Positions 53,803-63,024 of a stretch of 64,000 nt of DNA are shown here, in pieces; position 1 is the stretch's first letter, and each line of letters starts with the position of its first letter. The stretch covers positions 62,001-126,000 of the forward strand of contig NZ_CP084528.1 in the NCBI RefSeq assembly GCF_020410745.1. The letters run 5' to 3'. The DNA is from Kaistella polysaccharea (GTDB lineage: Bacteria; Bacteroidota; Bacteroidia; Flavobacteriales; Weeksellaceae). The position numbers were made by a program, and so were the translations under genes. The notes beneath the pieces were generated by a model, which worked only from the letters and a program-made list of their open reading frames with translations, searched no databases and was not told the origin of the DNA.

Positions 53803-54372
53803 ATGAACGAGCTTATTCAGGAAGATAGAAGTTTATTTCTGGAACTCAATAATTTGGGTTCATCATCCTTTGATCAGTTCTGGATTATGATTTCCGGAAC
53901 TTGGATATGGATACCGCTTTACGTGATCTTTCTTTATCTTTTATTCAAAACGTTTTCCCTCCGTAATCTTATTTTTATTTTAATATTTATCGCATTAGGC
54001 GTTACCGTTTCCGATCAATTGGCTGGGCTTTTCAAATCAGGAATTGGGCGTTTTCGTCCTTGTCATGATCCTTCGCTTTCTGGGCTGATGCGCGTTGTAA
54101 AATGCGGTGGCCAGTTTGGGTTTTATTCCAGCCACGCTTCAAATACATTTTTTATTGCCACATTGATGAGTTTTTTACTTCATCGAAAATTGCGATTTTT
54201 GCCGTACATTTTATTTTTATGGGCAGCCGCAGTTTCCTACAGCAGAATTTATTTAGGCGTTCATTTTCCACTTGATATTTTTATGGGAGCCGCTGTAGGT
54301 TTTCTTTTAGGTGGGTTTTTCAGTACGCTCTGCCTAAAGGTAATCCATCGTCAGCGCACAGAATCAGCATAA
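53803..54372 (+). CDS. PAP2-family membrane phosphatase
   Basis: The 189-residue protein has about five helices and the three-part PAP2 motif: KSGIGRFRP, SSHASNTFF (usual PSGH replaced by SSHA) and SRIYLGVHFPLDI. It dephosphorylates lipid phosphates on the periplasmic face, such as undecaprenyl pyrophosphate, PGP or phosphatidate. It shares an operon with the tatA-like gene (1-bp gap). Confidence 0.9.
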   Translation: MNELIQEDRSLFLELNNLGSSSFDQFWIMISGTWIWIPLYVIFLYLLFKTFSLRNLIFILIFIALGVTVSDQLAGLFKSGIGRFRPCHDPSLSGLMRVVKCGGQFGFYSSHASNTFFIATLMSFLLHRKLRFLPYILFLWAAAVSYSRIYLGVHFPLDIFMGAAVGFLLGGFFSTLCLKVIHRQRTESA

Positions 54373-54452
54373 ACTCCTGCCTTTTTAATATCAAATTTAT
54401 CATTTACGTTTTTAAATTTTCTCTGCAAGGTTAGGCGATTCTTTCTTTTTCC

Positions 54453-54460
54453 TATCTTTG
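54453..54460 (+). promoter_or_regulatory. -7 motif 5 nt before polA
   Basis: TATCTTTG is a perfect -7 match and ends 5 nt before the polA ATG at 54466, again implying a leaderless transcript. Confidence 0.4.
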
Positions 54461-54465
54461 CTTCT

Positions 54466-57297
54466 ATGTCAGAAAATAACGATAAACGACTTTTCCTCAT
54501 CGATGCCTACGCCATGATTTTTCGTGGATATTACGCTTTAATTCGCAGTCCACGCATCACCAGCACGGGTAAAGATACTTCAGCAATTTTTGGTTTTACC
54601 AATTCTTTAATTGAATTGATCCGTCGTGAAAGACCTACACATTTAGCGGTAGTTTTTGATGTCGGTCAGGCGAGTATCAGAACGGCAGATTATGCCGATT
54701 ACAAAGCCAATCGAAATGAAACGCCCGAAGCTATAAAAATTGCAATTCCGTACATTCACCGGATTTTAGAAGCAATGCATGTTCCTATTCTCGGTTTAGA
54801 AGGATATGAGGCTGATGATGTTATTGGAACAATCGCCTGTAAAGCCGAAAAAGAAGGATATCAAATTTTTATGGTAACGCCAGACAAAGATTTTGCGCAG
54901 TGTGTTACTGAAAATATTAAGATTTATAAACCCGGTTTAAAAGGAGCGGAATTTGAAATTCTCGGCGTTGAAGAAGTCAAAGCGAAATATGAAATTGAAG
55001 ATCCAAAACAGGTCATCGATTTTCTCGCAATGATGGGTGACGCTGTAGATAATATTCCCGGCTTGGAAGGCGTTGGTGAAAAAACAGCCAAGAAATTTCT
55101 GAAAGAATATGGTAGTATTGAAAATCTTTTGGCCAATACCGCAGATTTAAAAGGAAAGTTAAAGGAAAAAGTAGAAAACTCGGCCGAACGTGGCATTCTT
55201 TCTAAAAAGTTAGCCACCATAATTTGCGATGCCCCAATCGAATTTCACCAGGAGCAATATGATTTAGATGAACCTGATTTCGAGAAAGTAAAAGAGGTTT
55301 TCGATGAAATTGAATTCCGAAGATTATACGAAAATTTATACCGTGCTTTCGCGCCTAAAGCAGAAGTTGCTTCACCAAATGGCAATTCTACACCACTAAA
55401 AAGTCAGGCCGTAAAAAGCGGAGATCAGTCTATGCAGTTGGATTTGTTCGCCAATTTTGAAGAATTGGATCAGGCAATGACCACCAAGGAAACCGTGTCT
55501 GATAATGACCATCTTTACCAATATATCGATTCACCGAAAGCACAATATATTTTGGTTAGAAATTTAATGGCTCAAAATGCCGTTGCTTTCGATGTTGAAA
55601 TGACATCATTAGACGAAATGGAGGCAGAACTCACTGGAATGAGTTTTTCCTATAAAAAAGGTTTGGCATATTATGTTCCTTTGTCAAAAGACCGTGAAGA
55701 AGCTCTACAAACCTTAGAAATATTCCGTCCATTTTTTGAAAAGAAAGAAATTGTTAAAATTGCCCATCATCTTAAGGTGGATTATAAAATTTTGAAATTA
55801 TACGGAATTTCAATTGAAGGAGCCATTTTCGATACCATGATTGCTCATTATTTGTTAAATCCTGACGGAAGACATACGATGGAATATCTGGCAGAAATGT
55901 ATTTAAATTACAAACCCATTACGCTCGAATCATTAATCGGTAAGAAAGGAAAAAATCAGGGGAGTTTTGAAACATTGTCTGTGGAAGAACAGACCCAGTT
56001 TGCCGCGGAAGATGCGGATCTTACTTTTCAGTTGTATCAACTTTTTGCACCGCAGCTGAAAATAGAAAATCTCGAGAATCTATTCTTTACAGTAGAAATG
56101 CCTTTGATGAAAGTTCTTGCTAAGATGGAATTGGAAGGAATAGCGCTTGATAAAAAATGGCTGGAGCAGGAAAGTAAAGATTTAGAAAACGATTTGCGCA
56201 ACCTCGAAAAAACAATTTTTGAAATGTCTGGCGAAGAATTTAATATGAATTCACCGAAACAGTTGGGTGAAGTTTTATTTGAAAAAATGCAACTGGATCC
56301 GAAAGCCAAGAAAACAAAATCCGGACAATATGCCACTTCTGAAGACATTTTGCAAAAATTATCTTCAAAGCACGAAATCATTAAACATATTTTAGAATAC
56401 AGAACATATCAGAAATTGAAGTCAACCTACGTCGATGCTTTGCCTTTACAAATCGATAAAGATGATCATCGCGTTCATACTAGTTTTTCACAAACAACTG
56501 CGGCGACAGGGCGCTTAGCAAGTGTAAATCCGAACCTGCAGAACATTCCCATCCGTACATTACGAGGACAGCAGATTCGGGGCGCATTTGTTGCCAATCC
56601 AGGTAACAAGATTATCGCAGCAGATTATTCTCAAATTGAATTGCGCTTAATCGCAGCAATTTCTGAGGAAGAAAATATGATTAAAGCGTTCCAGAATGGG
56701 GAAGATATTCACGCATCTACAGCCTCAAAATTATTTGATGTTCCTTTAGAAGACGTTACAAAAACCCAACGTTCTCAAGCGAAAACCGTCAATTTCGGAA
56801 TACTTTATGGCCAAGGCGCATTTGGTTTAGCTGAACAAACTGGCCTTTCCAGAAAGGAAGCTAAGGAAATGATTGAATCTTACTTTCAAACCTATCCAAA
56901 GTTAAAAAAGTATATGGCAAATCAGGTGGTGAAAGCGCAAGAAATGGGTTATGTAGAAACGATATTAAACCGTAAGAGACATTTAAAAGATATCAATTCA
57001 GCCAATTTTGTGGTGAAAGCTCACGCGGAAAGAAATGCCGTAAATGCACCAATTCAGGGAAGTGCAGCCGATGTCATTAAATTGGCGATGATTAAAATTG
57101 ACCAGGAATTAACCGAACAAAATTTAAAAACGAAAATGTTATTACAGGTGCATGATGAACTTGTTTTCGAAGCACCCGAAGAAGAACTGGAAATTGTAAA
57201 AACTTTAATAAAAAAAGAAATGGAATCTGCTTACGAAACAACTGTTCCTTTATTGGTTGAAGTTGGAGTAGGTGATAACTGGTTGGAAGCGCATTAA
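54466..57297 (+). CDS. polA: DNA polymerase I
   Basis: The 943-residue protein has three domains: the 5'-3' exonuclease (about 8-300, LFLIDAYAMIFRGYYAL and YEADDVIGTIA), a 3'-5' exonuclease and the family A polymerase. Exonuclease residues Asp376 and Glu378 (FDVEMTSLD) and a late DADLTFQLY are kept, so proofreading is expected. The polymerase has Asp720 (AADYSQIELRL), the O-helix RSQAKTVNFGILYG, and Asp897 in VHDELVFE. It fills Okazaki and repair gaps. It leads a run of four closely spaced genes. Confidence 0.96.
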   Translation: MSENNDKRLFLIDAYAMIFRGYYALIRSPRITSTGKDTSAIFGFTNSLIELIRRERPTHLAVVFDVGQASIRTADYADYKANRNETPEAIKIAIPYIHRILEAMHVPILGLEGYEADDVIGTIACKAEKEGYQIFMVTPDKDFAQCVTENIKIYKPGLKGAEFEILGVEEVKAKYEIEDPKQVIDFLAMMGDAVDNIPGLEGVGEKTAKKFLKEYGSIENLLANTADLKGKLKEKVENSAERGILSKKLATIICDAPIEFHQEQYDLDEPDFEKVKEVFDEIEFRRLYENLYRAFAPKAEVASPNGNSTPLKSQAVKSGDQSMQLDLFANFEELDQAMTTKETVSDNDHLYQYIDSPKAQYILVRNLMAQNAVAFDVEMTSLDEMEAELTGMSFSYKKGLAYYVPLSKDREEALQTLEIFRPFFEKKEIVKIAHHLKVDYKILKLYGISIEGAIFDTMIAHYLLNPDGRHTMEYLAEMYLNYKPITLESLIGKKGKNQGSFETLSVEEQTQFAAEDADLTFQLYQLFAPQLKIENLENLFFTVEMPLMKVLAKMELEGIALDKKWLEQESKDLENDLRNLEKTIFEMSGEEFNMNSPKQLGEVLFEKMQLDPKAKKTKSGQYATSEDILQKLSSKHEIIKHILEYRTYQKLKSTYVDALPLQIDKDDHRVHTSFSQTTAATGRLASVNPNLQNIPIRTLRGQQIRGAFVANPGNKIIAADYSQIELRLIAAISEEENMIKAFQNGEDIHASTASKLFDVPLEDVTKTQRSQAKTVNFGILYGQGAFGLAEQTGLSRKEAKEMIESYFQTYPKLKKYMANQVVKAQEMGYVETILNRKRHLKDINSANFVVKAHAERNAVNAPIQGSAADVIKLAMIKIDQELTEQNLKTKMLLQVHDELVFEAPEEELEIVKTLIKKEMESAYETTVPLLVEVGVGDNWLEAH

Positions 57298-57325
57298 TTT
57301 TACTCAAAATCTTAAATCAATTATT

Positions 57326-57592
57326 ATGAAAACTGTAGTGCTTTATGAAAATCCCGAATCTACAATGGAGCAGTTTATGGATGCATTGCCCAGACATCAG
57401 GCAGTGGAAGACCAGTTTGTGAAAGAAGGAAAAGTATTGGGAATAGGTGCATTTGCAAATCCTGGAGAAGGTGCAATGGCGATTTTCATTGATAAAATTT
57501 CTGCTGAGGAATTTGTGAAACAGGATCCTTTCGCTTCTGAAAATCTTTACACAAAAGTGACCATCAAAGAATGGAACGATGAAATGAAATAG
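57326..57592 (+). CDS. YciI-like (YCII domain) small protein
   Basis: The 88-residue protein has the ferredoxin-like YCII fold: MKTVVLYENPES, a helix with the family His (RHQAVEDQFVKEGKVLGIG), AMAIFIDKISAEEFVKQDPF and a final strand TKVTIKEW. The conserved His and Asp of the family are present (in RHQAVED and KQDPF). The activity of this domain is poorly known. ATG at 57326 lies 28 bp after polA; an earlier in-frame start overlaps the polA end and is unlikely. Confidence 0.85.
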   Translation: MKTVVLYENPESTMEQFMDALPRHQAVEDQFVKEGKVLGIGAFANPGEGAMAIFIDKISAEEFVKQDPFASENLYTKVTIKEWNDEMK

Positions 57593-57595
57593 ATA

Positions 57596-58474
57596 ATGAA
57601 ATTCCTGATCATCATTCCGACGCACAACGAAGAGAAGAATATTCTTTTTACTTTGAAATCGCTGCAACTACAGACCTTTCAGGATTTTTTCTGCGTAGTT
57701 GTTAATGATGGTTCTACGGATAAAACACAGCAGATTGTTGAGGAATTTATTAAAAATAATTTAAAATTTAAAATTCAAAATTTAGAATTATCCAAGCATG
57801 AGCCAGGTGCTAAAGTAGTTCGTACATTTAACAAAGGTTTGGAATCTGTAGATTTAAGCAAATTTGATATCATATGTAAATTTGATGCAGATATTATTTT
57901 TCCACACGATTATTTAAAAAGAGTAAATCAGGTTTATGAAATGCAGCCAAAAGCAGGAATGGTTTCTGGAATTGTTAAAATAAAGAAATCGATCTTTGAA
58001 AAATCCTTGGCATTTGATTTTAAAGATGAAAAGCATCAATGGAAATTTGAAAATCTATCTTCTAAAAATCATATCCGTGGCCCTATAAAATCCTATCGTA
58101 AAGAATGTTTTCAGGAAATGAATGGTTTGCGCCCCGTTTTGGGTTGGGACAACATCGATGTGATGCTGGCGAATAAAAATGGTTGGGAAACGCTCACCAT
58201 TAAAGATTTATGGGTGAAACATTTGCGACCAACGGCCTATCAATATCAAAATCAGAAAGCTGAGAAACTTGGCGAGTATTTTTATAATATCGGGTTGAGT
58301 TTACCATTAACAATGATTTCTTCGGGAAAATCATCCTTTAAAAATAGATCATTTGCAGAATTTTTCAGCACCATGAAATCATTTTTGAAACAAAAAGGAA
58401 AGCGCTCATTATCAAAGGAAGAAATACGATATATCAGAAATTTACGCTGGCAAAAGATGTTCAATAGAAAATAA
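57596..58474 (+). CDS. Family 2 glycosyltransferase
   Basis: The 292-residue protein has the GT-A start LIIIPTHNEEKNILFTLKSL, VVNDGSTDKTQQIV and the metal-binding DAD (Asp97, Asp99) in CKFDADIIF. A distal ENLSSKNHIRGPIKSYRKE region follows. There are no membrane helices, so it is cytoplasmic or peripheral. It probably adds a sugar to a lipid-linked glycan or protein. It starts 3 bp after the YciI-like gene and precedes the amidohydrolase by 8 bp. Confidence 0.9.
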   Translation: MKFLIIIPTHNEEKNILFTLKSLQLQTFQDFFCVVVNDGSTDKTQQIVEEFIKNNLKFKIQNLELSKHEPGAKVVRTFNKGLESVDLSKFDIICKFDADIIFPHDYLKRVNQVYEMQPKAGMVSGIVKIKKSIFEKSLAFDFKDEKHQWKFENLSSKNHIRGPIKSYRKECFQEMNGLRPVLGWDNIDVMLANKNGWETLTIKDLWVKHLRPTAYQYQNQKAEKLGEYFYNIGLSLPLTMISSGKSSFKNRSFAEFFSTMKSFLKQKGKRSLSKEEIRYIRNLRWQKMFNRK

Positions 58475-58482
58475 AAATAATC

Positions 58483-60144
58483 ATGAAAAAATTAATTTCC
58501 ATTTTAACGGTGTGTTTATCGATCGTTTTGATTGCCCAAAAAAACGCAGATCTCATCATTACCAATGCCAAAATCTACACGGTCAATCAAAATTTTGATA
58601 CCGCGCAATCGATGGCAATTTCAAACGGAAAAATTATTGCAGTGGGTAAATCTGCTGATATTTTGAAAAATTACAAATCTTCGAAAGTTCAAGATTTACA
58701 GGGAAAGACGGTTTTTCCTGGACTGATTGACGCGCATTGTCATTTCACTGGTTACGCGACCGACAAGTGGAAATGTCCACTTTGGGGTACGAAATCTTGG
58801 GAAGAGATTATTGCGAAAATTTCAGATTATGCCAAAACTGCACCTAAAGAATGGATTTACGGTCGTGGTTGGGACCAGAATGATTGGGCGATAAAAGAAT
58901 TCCCAAACAAAGAAAAACTCGACCAATTATTTCCAGACCGCCCGGTTTATTTAAAAAGAATCGATGGTCATGCTGCAGTGGCAAATCAAAAAGCATTAGA
59001 CATCGCAGGAGTTACCACAAAAACCAAAATTCAAGGTGGAGAAATTGAAGTGAAGAATGGAAAATTAACTGGAATTTTAGTGGATAATGCGATGACTTTG
59101 GTTGAAAAACATATTCCGGAAATTGAGGATAACGAGGCTATTCAATATTTTTCAGATTTACAGAAAGAATGTTTTTTCTACGGCTTAACTTCTCTTCACG
59201 ATTGTGGAATTACCGAAAGAACGTTGGGACTTTTAGAAAAAGCACAATCACAGAATGCCTTACAAATGAAGGTTTTCGCTTTGATGGAAGATAATCCCGA
59301 TTATTATGACCGTTGGATTAATAAAGGAAGATATACCAATAAGAATATTACTGTAGGCGGATTTAAAGTCTATTCTGATGGAGCGCTCGGTTCGCGTGGA
59401 GCTTGCCTTATTCACGATTATTCCGATAAAAAAGATTGGAAAGGTTTCCTTTTAAGCGATCGCAAACATTTTGAGAATTTAGCAAAAAAGTTAAAAAACA
59501 GTGATTTGCAAATGTGTACGCACGCCATCGGAGATTCTGCAAACAGAACAATACTTCAAATTTATGGCGATGTTTTAGGCGTTAAAAATGATCGAAGATG
59601 GAGAATTGAGCATGCGCAAATTGTTGATAAAAACGATTTCGATCTGTTTGGGAAATATTCGATTATTCCTTCAGTTCAACCTACTCATGCGACTTCGGAT
59701 ATGTATTGGGCAGAAGATCGATTAGGGAAAGAACGTTTGAAATTTTCCTATGCGTACGAAGATTTATTGAAACAAAATGGCTGGCTTCCCTTGGGAACAG
59801 ATTTTCCCGTTGAAGAAATTAGTCCTTTAAAAACATTTTATTCTGCGGTGGCAAGAAAAGATTCAAAGCATTATCCTGCAAATGGATTTCAGATAGAAAA
59901 TGCGTTGACCAGAGAACAGGCACTTCGCGGAATGACAATTTGGGCAGCAAAAGCCGCTTTCCAGGAAAATGAAATAGGAAGTTTAGAAGTGGGAAAATCC
60001 GCGGATTTTATTATTGTTGATCAAGATTTGATGACCATTCCTGAAATTAAAATTTTAGATACCAAAGTTTTAGAAACTTACAGCAACGGAAAGAAAGTAT
60101 TTTATAACAAAGAATACTATGATGACTTAGCGAAGAAATTATGA
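58483..60144 (+). CDS. Exported amidohydrolase (YtcJ-like)
   Basis: The 553-residue protein has a signal peptide ending VLIAQ. The metal-dependent amidohydrolase core has FPGLIDAHCHF (His85, His87), THAIGDSANRT, the IEHAQIV His, and a late TDFPVEEISPL carrying the metal-site Asp. The insertion WIYGRGWDQNDW is typical of the YtcJ subgroup. Its substrate is unknown; the export signal places it in the periplasm. The stop codon overlaps a downstream ATG as ATGA at 60141-60144. Confidence 0.9.
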   Translation: MKKLISILTVCLSIVLIAQKNADLIITNAKIYTVNQNFDTAQSMAISNGKIIAVGKSADILKNYKSSKVQDLQGKTVFPGLIDAHCHFTGYATDKWKCPLWGTKSWEEIIAKISDYAKTAPKEWIYGRGWDQNDWAIKEFPNKEKLDQLFPDRPVYLKRIDGHAAVANQKALDIAGVTTKTKIQGGEIEVKNGKLTGILVDNAMTLVEKHIPEIEDNEAIQYFSDLQKECFFYGLTSLHDCGITERTLGLLEKAQSQNALQMKVFALMEDNPDYYDRWINKGRYTNKNITVGGFKVYSDGALGSRGACLIHDYSDKKDWKGFLLSDRKHFENLAKKLKNSDLQMCTHAIGDSANRTILQIYGDVLGVKNDRRWRIEHAQIVDKNDFDLFGKYSIIPSVQPTHATSDMYWAEDRLGKERLKFSYAYEDLLKQNGWLPLGTDFPVEEISPLKTFYSAVARKDSKHYPANGFQIENALTREQALRGMTIWAAKAAFQENEIGSLEVGKSADFIIVDQDLMTIPEIKILDTKVLETYSNGKKVFYNKEYYDDLAKKL

Positions 60145-60194
60145 GGAAGATCTTTTGGAATGTAATCTACAAAATAATTTCAAAAATTTCTTAA
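60141..60194 (+). other. 17-codon ORF overlapping the amidohydrolase stop; displaced N-terminus or leader peptide
   Basis: An ATG overlapping the amidohydrolase stop opens a 17-residue frame, MRKIFWNVIYKIISKIS, ending with TAA at 60192-60194. This resembles the usual start of a glycosyltransferase and is coupled like a next operon gene. The downstream gene continues in the -1 frame. Either a base is missing here or the short frame is a coupling leader. Confidence 0.4.
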
Positions 60195-60208
60195 CCTTAA
60201 CCTCGCCC

Positions 60209-61252
60209 TTGAAAAAAATCGCCTACATAGAACTCGATACGCATGCTGAAATAGCAGGAAATTTCATGGAGTTAATGAATGGTTCCACAGATTTTCAGGT
60301 GGATTATTATTTGTCGGAACGTATTTTTAAACAAATCGGAAAGCATCATTCTAATATTTATCTGAGTGAATATACCGCACTCTTAAACCAGTTAAAAGAT
60401 CCGAATTACGATCTTATTATCATTGGAACTGTTCATCGGTATTTTAATCTTTTTAATGCAATTGCGGAGAAATACAACACTGCAGTCATTGTGCACAATC
60501 TAAACTTTAATACAATATCTAAACTTCAACTCTTCAAAAATATTTTTAAAAAAGACTTTGCATACCGATTGAAATTATGGTTAAAAGAAGATTTACTTTC
60601 TGCACCAGAAGTTTTTAAGAAGGCAAAAAATCTCTTGGTCTTAGATCAAAGTTTATCGGATCATCAATTTCAATATTTACCGGTTTTTTATAATCGGTTT
60701 CATGAAAATTTTAACTCGGAAAATTTCACCATTGTAATTCCAGGGGAAGTTTCGCAGAAAAGAAGAAATTATAAAAAAGTATTAGAGAAACTAACTGAAC
60801 GAAATTCTGATCGATTACTCACTATTATTTTTCTCGGAAAAGCACGCGGCAAAGAACTTCGCTGGCTGCAAAATTTTGAAAAAAAGAAATTAGAAAATAT
60901 TTCCCTGCAATATTTTACGAAGAAAGTTCCACAAAATAGGTTTGATGAATTGATGAATAAAGCTGATGTTTTGTGGTGTCCAATTCAAAACGAAATTGAA
61001 TTTTTTAGCAATAAAGAAATTTATGGCAAAACTAAAATGAGTGGCAATATTGGCGATGCGATTAAGTATGGAAAATTCGCCTTCTTTCCGCCGAATTATC
61101 CATCTAATCTGGAGTTTATTATGAATGAAAAAGAAAATTCCGCACAGGAAATTTTCGATTTTAAATCGGTGGATTCTTATGATTTTCAAAAGGAATATAA
61201 CCGAAAGAAAGTGTCTGCTGAATTGGAAAAAGTTTTGACTTCTTTACTTTAA
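60209..61252 (+). CDS. Unrecognised glycosyltransferase-like protein (start uncertain)
   Basis: I do not recognise the family. The protein opens KKIAYIELDTHAEIAGNFME and looks like two alternating alpha/beta halves of GT-B type: VIVHNLNF and a LLVLDQSLSD segment in the first, then TIVIPGEVSQKRRNYKKVL, TIIFLGKARG and MSGNIGDAIKYGKFAFFP in the second. No ATG is placed to start it. A TTG at 60209 gives the likely native beginning (347 residues); another TTG at 60155 adds 18 residues. A frameshift just upstream is possible. Neighbours (GT2, flippase) suggest glycan work. Confidence 0.6.
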   Translation: MKKIAYIELDTHAEIAGNFMELMNGSTDFQVDYYLSERIFKQIGKHHSNIYLSEYTALLNQLKDPNYDLIIIGTVHRYFNLFNAIAEKYNTAVIVHNLNFNTISKLQLFKNIFKKDFAYRLKLWLKEDLLSAPEVFKKAKNLLVLDQSLSDHQFQYLPVFYNRFHENFNSENFTIVIPGEVSQKRRNYKKVLEKLTERNSDRLLTIIFLGKARGKELRWLQNFEKKKLENISLQYFTKKVPQNRFDELMNKADVLWCPIQNEIEFFSNKEIYGKTKMSGNIGDAIKYGKFAFFPPNYPSNLEFIMNEKENSAQEIFDFKSVDSYDFQKEYNRKKVSAELEKVLTSLL

Positions 61253-61255
61253 AGT

Positions 61256-62734
61256 TTAAAATTTAAAGAGACTTTTAAAGAATTTTTTATTCAAATAATC
61301 TTCAATGGGGAAAATTTTCATGATGTGATTTGCGCCTAAGATAACCAGTAAAACAAATGCTGGTTTGTAAGTCAAATTGAGCAAATTACTCTTCGTTTCT
61401 GGCAACATGATGGCGACGTTGATGGCCAAAGTGCAAATGATAAACACGTACATCATTTCGATGGTTAGAGGAAAGACCTTAAATTTTACATAATTAAAGT
61501 AAATCTTAATTAAGTTAAATAAGGTGAGAGAAATACCTGTTGCCATTGCAATTCCGATAATTCCAAATTCTGTTTTTGTGAGGAAAAGGTAATTCAAAAC
61601 AATTGTTGTAATTGCCAAAAATAGCATCACCACAATATTGAAGCGGTAATGTTTAGAAAGGGATATAATATGTCCATTAAAGCCAGTCGCTAAGTCAAAA
61701 ACCATGGCGAATCCTAAAATCCAAACTACGGGTTCGGCTTGTCGCAGCTGGTCTCCATTCTTGATGAGATTACTCAAATAAGGAAATCCTACCAGAATGC
61801 AGGAAAATAAAACCGCACCTAAAAAGAATAGCGTTAATGACGTTTTTTTATGGAAACGGTCCAATTCATCGAAATCACCATCCGCAATATTTTTGTTGAT
61901 GATCGGCGCAGATATATTAAAAAGGCCCATTTGCGGAATCAGAATAAATGAAAGTATGGACAAAATAATGCTGTAAACTCCATTTTCCTCGAAATTCAAG
62001 AATTCTCCGATCATAAAATTATCAACCCGAAAAGCAATATAATTTCCGATATTACCAAGAAATCCGTAAAAACTATAGTTTAAAATTTCCTTCCACAAGT
62101 GGTCTTTTTTTACATAATCTGTACTGAAATCGGGCTTTATTTTCTCCAGGTTATTGGCGTAGTAAAAATAGCCGATCAATGATAATATAAACATGCCCAT
62201 AAAAAACCCGTAAGAGCCTTTTTCCGTAACTCCCAAAAAGAAGAACAAGCAAAACGCTCCTAAATTAGCGATTTTAGGAAAGAGATTATCAAATATATTA
62301 GGAACTACAATTCGTTTAAAGTTGGTAATGTATTTATTAAAAATAGCGGAAAGCGCCATTACCAAAATCAGGGGAAGAATTAAAAGTTTCATTTTCCACA
62401 GCTGTAAACTTTTGAATTGCGGGAAAAAATGAAAAAAGAGGAAAAATAGGAGGCTAAATAATAAAAAATTGAATACGATTCCTAATAATGAAAGCGATAG
62501 TAAATTTTGGTTTTTGCCTGCACTTTGCGCATGATGAAAAAACTTAACATTAGAAAAAGAAAGTCCAAAAACCACGATAGGCAGAAGCATTTCTGCGGTC
62601 GGCATAATGTAGCGCAACTTTCCGTAAAATTCCATATCGTACGGAAAAATAAAAATTGCAGAAATTGTTCCGAGTAAAAAACCGAAATATCCTATTAAGG
62701 AATACTTAAATCCTTGTCTCGCAATTACACTCAT
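61256..62734 (-). CDS. Polysaccharide/oligosaccharide flippase (Wzx-like, MOP superfamily)
   Basis: The 492-residue protein has about 14 membrane helices in the arrangement of Wzx/MurJ-type exporters. Examples are GFKYSLIGYFGFLLGTISAIF at the start, YSFYGFLGNIGNYIAFRVDNFMIG near the middle, and IIGIAMATGISLTLFNLI late. Such proteins flip lipid-linked sugars across the inner membrane. It converges on the glycosyltransferase-like gene with only 3 bp between stop codons and no terminator. A -7 motif at 62877-62884 gives a leader near 140 nt. Confidence 0.87.
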   Translation of the reverse strand: MSVIARQGFKYSLIGYFGFLLGTISAIFIFPYDMEFYGKLRYIMPTAEMLLPIVVFGLSFSNVKFFHHAQSAGKNQNLLSLSLLGIVFNFLLFSLLFFLFFHFFPQFKSLQLWKMKLLILPLILVMALSAIFNKYITNFKRIVVPNIFDNLFPKIANLGAFCLFFFLGVTEKGSYGFFMGMFILSLIGYFYYANNLEKIKPDFSTDYVKKDHLWKEILNYSFYGFLGNIGNYIAFRVDNFMIGEFLNFEENGVYSIILSILSFILIPQMGLFNISAPIINKNIADGDFDELDRFHKKTSLTLFFLGAVLFSCILVGFPYLSNLIKNGDQLRQAEPVVWILGFAMVFDLATGFNGHIISLSKHYRFNIVVMLFLAITTIVLNYLFLTKTEFGIIGIAMATGISLTLFNLIKIYFNYVKFKVFPLTIEMMYVFIICTLAINVAIMLPETKSNLLNLTYKPAFVLLVILGANHIMKIFPIEDYLNKKFFKSLFKF

Positions 62735-62876
62735 GTTGTTGCTCTAATTTTAATTTGCTGAACAGTATAAATGCAGAAATTCAACCCTTGTGAAAACAAT
62801 TGTCGTAGAGTTTGAATTGGAATTAAAGAATTAATATTTTTATGGGACATCAAACCATGTTTCAAATAGCGAAAAA

Positions 62877-62884
62877 CAAATATA
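62877..62884 (-). promoter_or_regulatory. Candidate -7 element of the flippase gene
   Basis: Minus-strand TATATTTG is a perfect match, about 140 nt before the start at 62734. The leader between has no strong structure that I can see. Confidence 0.35.
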
Positions 62885-63024
62885 GTAAAATATGTTAAAT
62901 AAATGTTAAAATTAACCATATCACCTAAATCATTTCATGGTAAAGGTCATTTGTTTTACATTTAAGCTTTTAAAAAATACATCCCAGATACTGATTTATA
63001 GAGGTTTTAAAAAAAGATACGCAC

